This document shows positions 59,172 to 64,000 of a stretch of DNA of 64,000 bases, piece after piece. Each line of letters begins with the position of its first letter. The first letter of the stretch is position 1. Below the pieces are notes generated by a model. The model did not search any database and was not told the origin of the DNA. It worked only from the letters and a program-made list of their open reading frames with translations. A program made the translations under genes and the position numbers. The stretch comes from Pelodera strongyloides (taxonomy: Eukaryota; Nematoda; Chromadorea; Rhabditida; Rhabditidae), in the NCBI GenBank assembly GCA_036852015.1, contig JAANDG010000322.1, forward strand, positions 1-64,000. The letters run 5' to 3'.

Positions 59172-62100
59172 CTACAAGAATTTATATCCTGCCATATGCA
59201 TAGCAAACAATGGAACTCTTATGAATGATGGAATATAGGAGGCCAGCTTTTTCCAACCAAGAAATTCCAGTACTGTGCTCGCTTGACGCATGTCCAAAGG
59301 TAATTTCCCTGAAAATAAGTATGATAACATTTAACAGCTCACGTGACTGTTTTTCGTGAAACTGTTCCTTCAATTTAAAGGGACAGGCCCATCAAAGTAA
59401 ACCTATATTTACGAAACGTTCATTTTGTACATAAAGCATTTTTATTACAATATGTACAAACCAAATTTCACCTACTCAACCTCGAGGATTTTTTCCGATG
59501 CGCTCATCGTATATGCATACCGTAAAACTACAGAGATCGAGCTGTCTATGCAAATTTATCATGAAATAAAAATGCGAGCCAAATTTGCATACAGACCTTG
59601 GAAATCTGCAGCGATATAAGCTCATCGGAAAAAGTTTCCCAGGGTGAGTTTAGGTGAAATTTGGTTTGTATAGATTGTAATAAAAATGCTTTATGTACAT
59701 TATGAACGTTTCGTAAATATAGGTTCACTTTGATGGGCCAGTCCATTTTAACTCTAGTTTTAATTTTCCATATACGATACGATACAACTCGACGAAGAAA
59801 CGAACGAGGCATTTCTCTGTAAATTACGCGACGAACTAGAAAGAGCTGATTAACTCACCATCAATGTCCTTGTACCCGTATTCAAGAGCCACATCATATG
59901 TGAGGAGGATTTTGCCCGATTTTTGCATTTTCTGAAAAGCAGGTCCACAATTAAACTCTTTCAAGGTGAATCTTCCTTTTCTAATCTTGATGGTGTGCAG
60001 CCAGGTCCTGGCAGGAAAATAATGTACAAGACAACGTGGCGGAGACTGACAATTTCTGTTCCTGCACAAACAGGTGCGCGGCGATGATCGGGCACACATC
60101 TTTCCTTCGCCACGCACCAGCAAACCCCTGGCCGTAAAACAATTACCTTTTCGTCAGCCGCGACCGCCACAATGGCTTTTCCGACAAATTCGGGGCTCTC
60201 CGATCCTTTCATTTGTTTTTCGATTAATTCCTGAATGAAATGAGTTCAAAGGGTCATCCTTACGAAACATTTTGAAAATGCAAACCGCAGTTAGGTACTG
60301 TACACCAAACATCTGCCAAAAATTACCGCGTGCGAGCAATAAGAAGGAACGTGCTTTCTAAAGTTAACTCTATGAAAACACACAATTTAGGACACACATA
60401 GACATAGCTTTTCAGTAAATATTTTGTATATTACCTTATCCATCTTGAGCACTTTCTCAATTTCCTCTGGTGATTTTCCAATGATTTCGTTCATTTCGGT
60501 ACGAACTGCTCCGGGCCACAAAGAAATACAGGCGACATTATATTCACGCAACTCATGAGCCATATCAGATGCCATCTTGTCTAGCTGAAATAGAACGATG
60601 CAGAAGACGGTATATTCTATATAATATTTTTATCAAGTTGGATTAACAAGGAATACTTAAATTGCTGATAAACTTGCACGCTCGCAACTGTCTGAAAAAA
60701 AAGTGTACGAATATTACTGAACCCAGTTCTTATACTATAGATGATGACAAATCTCTCCTTATTGTAGTTTATAGTATGCACATTTTTTATGGAATAAAGA
60801 GTTAACAATTAATTAAATTAAAAACTCACAGCGACATTGTTGCACCCGTAGGCCACATTGAAGATGAACTGAAGACTACCAGCAGAGGAGATATTGACAA
60901 TAAGGCCTGATCTAAAACACATCAATCTCAAAATCTAAGAAAATTGACGGTATTATCTTCTCAAGTAATATTGGAAGAAAGAAAAAATTCGATACCTTCG
61001 TTTCACCATCATCCGAGCCGCATAAACACTGCAGTTGTAGTGATTTCTGAGTCCGACATTGTTAACCGAATCCCAGAAAGAAGGGGACATTTCGAAGAAT
61101 TTACTTCCACCGCATTCACGAAACTCCTATGGAAATAAAATGAAAGCGTGCTATCCAAGTACTAACCAGGCCCGACGTTGCTTAACTTGGCAGATCGGGC
61201 GGGATGCCGTGCCTTCAACGTGGTATGGCCGTATTGGCGGTAATGCCATGAGAAGTCTATAAAGCGTACCTTGACGGCTGAGAATGCATTGTTCACAAGA
61301 ATATCCAATACTCCGTCGTTATCTTTTTCTATTTTCTCGAATAATTGCTTGACGTCTTCATCATTGGCGTGGTCACAATAGACAGGAACAGCCTCACCAC
61401 CACGGTCACGAATGGCTGAATAGGAGAGCAATTTCAAGCAATTGCACAAAAATGCCAAATCAGAGGCCCTATTCACCACTGAATTCCCCATGGGGAATTC
61501 CCCGTCTTTTTCTCTGCGTCTCTCACATTAGAATGTTATTTTCCGTCCCCAGGGACTATTTTCCCGAGGGAATTGGGGTGGTGAATATGCCTCAGAACTA
61601 GGTCTAACTAGGGAGTCTACATATAACTAACGTTTTCTATTGAGTAATTGGCTCACAGATTAGAAATGTTGCAACGTGTCATGTATTTTCGAAAAACCTC
61701 GTCTTTTTCTCTGCGTCTCTCACATTAGAATGTTATTTTCCGTCCCCAGGGACTATTTTCCCGAGGGAATTGGGGTGGTGAATATGCCTCAGAACTAGGT
61801 CTAACTAGGGAGTCTACATATAACTAACGTTTTCTATTGAGTAATTGGCTCACAGATTAGAAATGTTGCAACGTGTCATGTATTTTCGAAAAACCTACAG
61901 GAAGCTATTACACACCAAAACTAGCATATCATAAAGCACAGCGTAAGTAATGTAGCGTAAATTATAAATTAATAACCTCTGGCCGTTTCCTCCAAAGATG
62001 GTAAAGTTGTCTCGGTCACCGCGTAACTTTTCGACGGTTCTCTTCCAGTAATATATACTTTGCAACCGGCTTGACCAAGTTGTAGAGCAATACCTCAAAA

Positions 62101-62769
62101 AGACAACTTTACGCTAGAGGTCTAGAGACCTTGTACAAATGTTCTTAAAGGATCGGTTCACCTTAAATTGTGTCTGTTTTTTTTGTTTCTGTATTTTCTA
62201 AAAGGGATAATAAAAATCGGAATGCAAAAAGTAGTGTTCAATTTCAATACTCACGAAGATATTGGGTGATAAAGTGGTGGATTGATCGGTACGAAATGCA
62301 AAAAGGGCAATTGTCCTGCCTTGTTTGTATAGAGACAATTACCCTTTTTGCATTCGGGGCCGATCAATCCACCACTTTATCACCCAATATCTTTTTATTA
62401 TCCCTTATAGAAAATAAAGAAACAAAAAAAAAACAGACACAATTTAAGGTGAACCGATCCCTTTAAGCTAATGTCATTAGAACCATAATTTGAGTTAAAA
62501 AATGGAGTATACGCCATTGTGAATTTGCATTTCCATCATAGGTTTGGAAAAAATGGCACATGTGCATTGTGTGTTTAAAAGATAAAAAGACAAAAGTAGT
62601 GTGATAGAGATGTAATATTATAAAGTTAATTAGTTTAAGATACCGGAAGGTGTAAGTAACTTTTCAAAAACAAAATATTTTTTTTCTAAGAAAAGTAAAC
62701 ACCTTTGCCAACGCCACGGCTTGCACCGGTCACTAGTGCAATACGGCCTTCCAGTGGCCGATTCGCCAT
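59172..62769 (-). CDS. DHRS1: DHRS1-type short-chain dehydrogenase/reductase, catalytic Lys missing
   Basis: Nine exons with closed phase, 328 residues: 62769-62703, 62093-61977, 61415-61270, 61126-60996, 60911-60830, 60584-60435, 60230-60147, 59931-59859, 59308-59172. The Rossmann glycine motif is TGASRGVG at 14-21, followed by the beta-2 strand CKVYITGRE and the NNA motif at 103-105. DHRS1-type features are NNVGLRNHYNCSVYAARM, VNISSAGS (160-166) and SLWPGAVRTEMNE, and the end has LASYIPSFIRVPLF. Human DHRS1 is about 313 residues. DHRS1 enzymes are NAD(P)H-dependent carbonyl and steroid reductases at the endoplasmic reticulum. The catalytic Tyr is Y175, but the YxxxK lysine position holds Asn179 (AYGCNNVALDK). 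Activity may be lost or altered. Introns hold a 5S-like fragment, two foldback elements, a family B MITE and a tandem duplication. Confidence 0.92.
59375..59751. mobile_element. TTAA-bounded foldback element, AGGGA-ended group
   Basis: Left end TTAAAGGGACAGGCCCATCA then AAGTAAACCTATATTTACGA; right end TCGTAAATATAGGTTCACTT then TGATGGGCCAGTCCATTTTA. The arms pair over about 150 bp. It fills most of the last DHRS1 intron (59309-59858). Confidence 0.88.
61153..61236 (-). pseudogene. Truncated 5S rRNA-derived sequence
   Basis: On the minus strand it reads TACGGCCATACCACGTTGAA, then CCCGATCTGCCAAGTTAAGC, then TGGTTAGTACTTGGAT, the order found in eukaryotic 5S rRNA from about nucleotide 4 to 85. 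The last third is missing, and the C-box control element is cut just after TTGGAT. It takes up over half of a 143-bp DHRS1 intron on the same strand as the gene. The CACGTTGAA, GCACG and CATCCCG blocks are closer to nematode 5S than to vertebrate or fly 5S as I recall them. Most likely a pseudogene or a 5S-headed SINE fragment. Confidence 0.88.
61462..61594. mobile_element. MITE family B copy
   Basis: Left end GAGGCCCTATTCACCACTGA, right end GGGTGGTGAATATGCCTC, inner ATTCCCCATGGGGAATTCCC and TCCCGAGGGAATT. Lies in a DHRS1 intron and overlaps the tandem duplication that follows. Confidence 0.85.
61503..61896. repeat. 197-bp tandem duplication
   Basis: The 197 bases from CGTCTTTTTCTCTGCGTCTC at 61503 recur from 61700 with no difference that I can see. 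The unit includes most of the right half of the family B MITE and about 105 bp of its flank. Confidence 0.95.
62145..62466. mobile_element. TTAA-bounded foldback element, AGGGA-ended group
   Basis: Left end TTAAAGGATCGGTTCACCTT then AAATTGTGTCTGTTTTTTTT; right end AAGGTGAACCGATCCCTTTA. The arms pair almost perfectly, with an inner GATATTGGGTGATAAAGTGG arm too. It lies in the first DHRS1 intron (62094-62702). Confidence 0.9.
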
Positions 62770-62825
62770 ATAGAAGTAGGATAATACAGGTGAAAACTGC
62801 AACGCATTGATAAAATTATGGGCCT

Positions 62826-62958
62826 GAGGCCATATTCACCACTCCATTTCCCTCGGGGAAATATTCCCTGGGGACACAAAATAGCATTCTAATGTGAGAC
62901 ACGCAGAGAAAAAGACGTGGAATTCCCAGTGGGGAATTGACTGGTGAATATGGCCTCA
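62826..62958. mobile_element. MITE family B copy at DHRS1 promoter
   Basis: Left end GAGGCCATATTCACCACTCC, right end TTGACTGGTGAATATGGCCT, inner CCCTCGGGGAAATATTCCCT. It starts 57 bp upstream of the DHRS1 ATG. Confidence 0.88.
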
Positions 62959-63047
62959 GAGTATTAATTAACATATAAAAGTAGGAAAAGGTGCTTCTGG
63001 CTGGATAACCCACCAAAGGTCAACATAGAGAAAACTGGTACATTATA

Positions 63048-63157
63048 ACGCGAAACTTTGGCCGGTGCGCGGCCTACAAAAAATGGGTGGGCCCACACAC
63101 GGCGGCCCACCCATTTCGGGCGCAGTGGGGACCGCGCACCGGCCAAGTTTTCGCAGT
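63048..63157. mobile_element. GC-rich hairpin element
   Basis: Arms CGCGAAACTTTGGCCGGTGC and GCACCGGCCAAGTTTTCGCA, inner AAATGGGTGGGCC and GGCCCACCCATTT. Its GC content is far above the surroundings. About 110 bp, no coding capacity. Confidence 0.85.
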
Positions 63158-63642
63158 GTAAGACTAAACGGATGAAAGTAATGGCATTGAAAATACACAG
63201 TAATTGCGGCCACAGAAAAAAAAACTGTAAGTAGCCGGTCACGAAGTGGTTTTCAAAATGGTTTTCAACGAAAACCCATTTCTTGACCGACCACTCATCA
63301 TTTGGTGACCATGTCGTGACCAGCTGACGACGGTTTTCGAGAACACTTGGGAACCGACGCCAAATGGGTTTCTACGTTTTCTATGTAATTATTATTGAAG
63401 TGCTTTCCAGCAGGCAGACATAAAAAAAAGTGAACAGCGTTTCCGTTAAAGACGGCTTATCAACTAGTTTTTATTGTCATTATTCATGGTCGAATTACCA
63501 GTAAATAAATAAATATCATGCAAAATGTAGTTTTGTGACGAGGTAATGGTGAAATCGATGCAAGGGCCAAGTCAGCCAAGTGGACTGTTTTGAAGCGCTT
63601 TTGGCTACAAAGCTACGAACTATACGAGAATAACAGAGATAT

Positions 63643-63790
63643 ATGATAGAAAGAGAGAGTGATAGAAAGAGAGAGAGTGTGTGTGAGAGAGAGAGGAAAT
63701 AAATTGAGAAGCGAAGAGTGCGTAGAGATAGAGAGAGGCGATGGAGAGAAAACGAGAGAGACGGCGGAAAGCGAAAGGGAGAGAGAAAAC
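63643..63790. repeat. GA-rich simple repeat
   Basis: Purine tract of AGAGAGAG and GAAAGAG blocks; its reading frames are artefacts. Confidence 0.9.
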
Positions 63791-63887
63791 AAACTGACAG
63801 GACAGTGAGTTAGCCAATGACAAAAGGCTTTTGGAAATTTGATACGTAAAATAAAAAAATCAAGGAACTCCTTTGTCAACCTATGAA

Positions 63888-64000
63888 TTAAAGCGAGATA
63901 CCGGCCGGGTATTGGACGCATCTCAAGTACTTGCATTCATCTGCATTTATGTAACGGGGGAGGGGGTCTAATTGGGGTCTCATTTGCATATGCTGCATAA
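63888..64000. mobile_element. MITE family A copy cut by window edge
   Basis: Starts TTAAAGCGAGATACCGGCCG and GTATTGGACGCATCTCAAGT. Contains CATTTGCATATGCTGCATAA at the edge. The right terminal repeat lies outside the window. Confidence 0.8.

Larger units (their letters stand above)
62770..64000. other. Upstream flank of DHRS1
   Basis: No exon supported. It holds a family B MITE 57 bp upstream of the DHRS1 start, a GC-rich hairpin, GA-rich simple sequence and a family A MITE at the window edge. The DHRS1 promoter must lie here or further right. Confidence 0.6.

Noticed and set aside
61153..61236. Functional 5S rRNA gene
   Set aside because: The last third and most of the C box are missing and no T-run terminator follows at the right place.

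Overview
The window is nuclear DNA of a small-genome animal, most likely a nematode. Genes are split into many short exons. Introns are mostly 50-500 bp, AT-rich, and end in T-rich tracts plus AG. A 5S rRNA-derived fragment at about 61153-61236 (minus strand) reads most like nematode 5S from memory. The gene content (SLC12A9-type transporter, DHRS1-type reductase, TRIM-NHL protein, secreted ShKT and LDL-receptor-A domains) is metazoan. I could not run any search, so the species is open.

Layout. 1-10615: a satellite array of a 61-bp unit, about 170 copies, running off the left edge. 10616-11311: flank with one diverged, inverted satellite monomer. 11312-12232 (minus): 3' exons coding two LDL-receptor class A modules. 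14282-19281 (minus): a secreted Ser/Thr/Glu-rich protein with a signal peptide and a ShKT module at the end; it may splice on into the LDL-A exons. 20583-20841 (minus): a possible tiny two-exon gene. 23774-35197 (minus): a complete TRIM-NHL gene, 19 coding exons, 685 residues. 35198-42005: gene-poor DNA between divergent genes. 42006-43356 (plus): three exons that look like an alternative N-terminus of the next gene. 46414-58260 (plus): a complete SLC12A9-type transporter, 30 exons, 935 residues. 59172-62769 (minus): a complete DHRS1-type short-chain dehydrogenase, 9 exons, 328 residues. 62770-64000: foldback repeats and simple sequence.

The genes do not form an operon or pathway. TRIM-NHL and SLC12A9 diverge; SLC12A9 and DHRS1 converge. 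All exon models were made by hand from splice signals, reading phase and family resemblance. For the three complete genes every splice phase closes, which is strong internal support.

The non-coding part is full of small palindromic (MITE-like) elements. The commonest is a family of about 170 bp bounded by TTAA and an AGCGAAATACCGGCCGG-like end, with about a dozen copies, five of them inside SLC12A9 introns. A second foldback group has TTAA-AGGGA ends. No obvious new defence or enzymatic system is present. The most unusual points are the missing catalytic lysine in the DHRS1-like enzyme, the two possible N-termini of SLC12A9, the ShKT/LDL-A secreted protein, the satellite with its outlying inverted monomer, and the TTAA-bounded element families.
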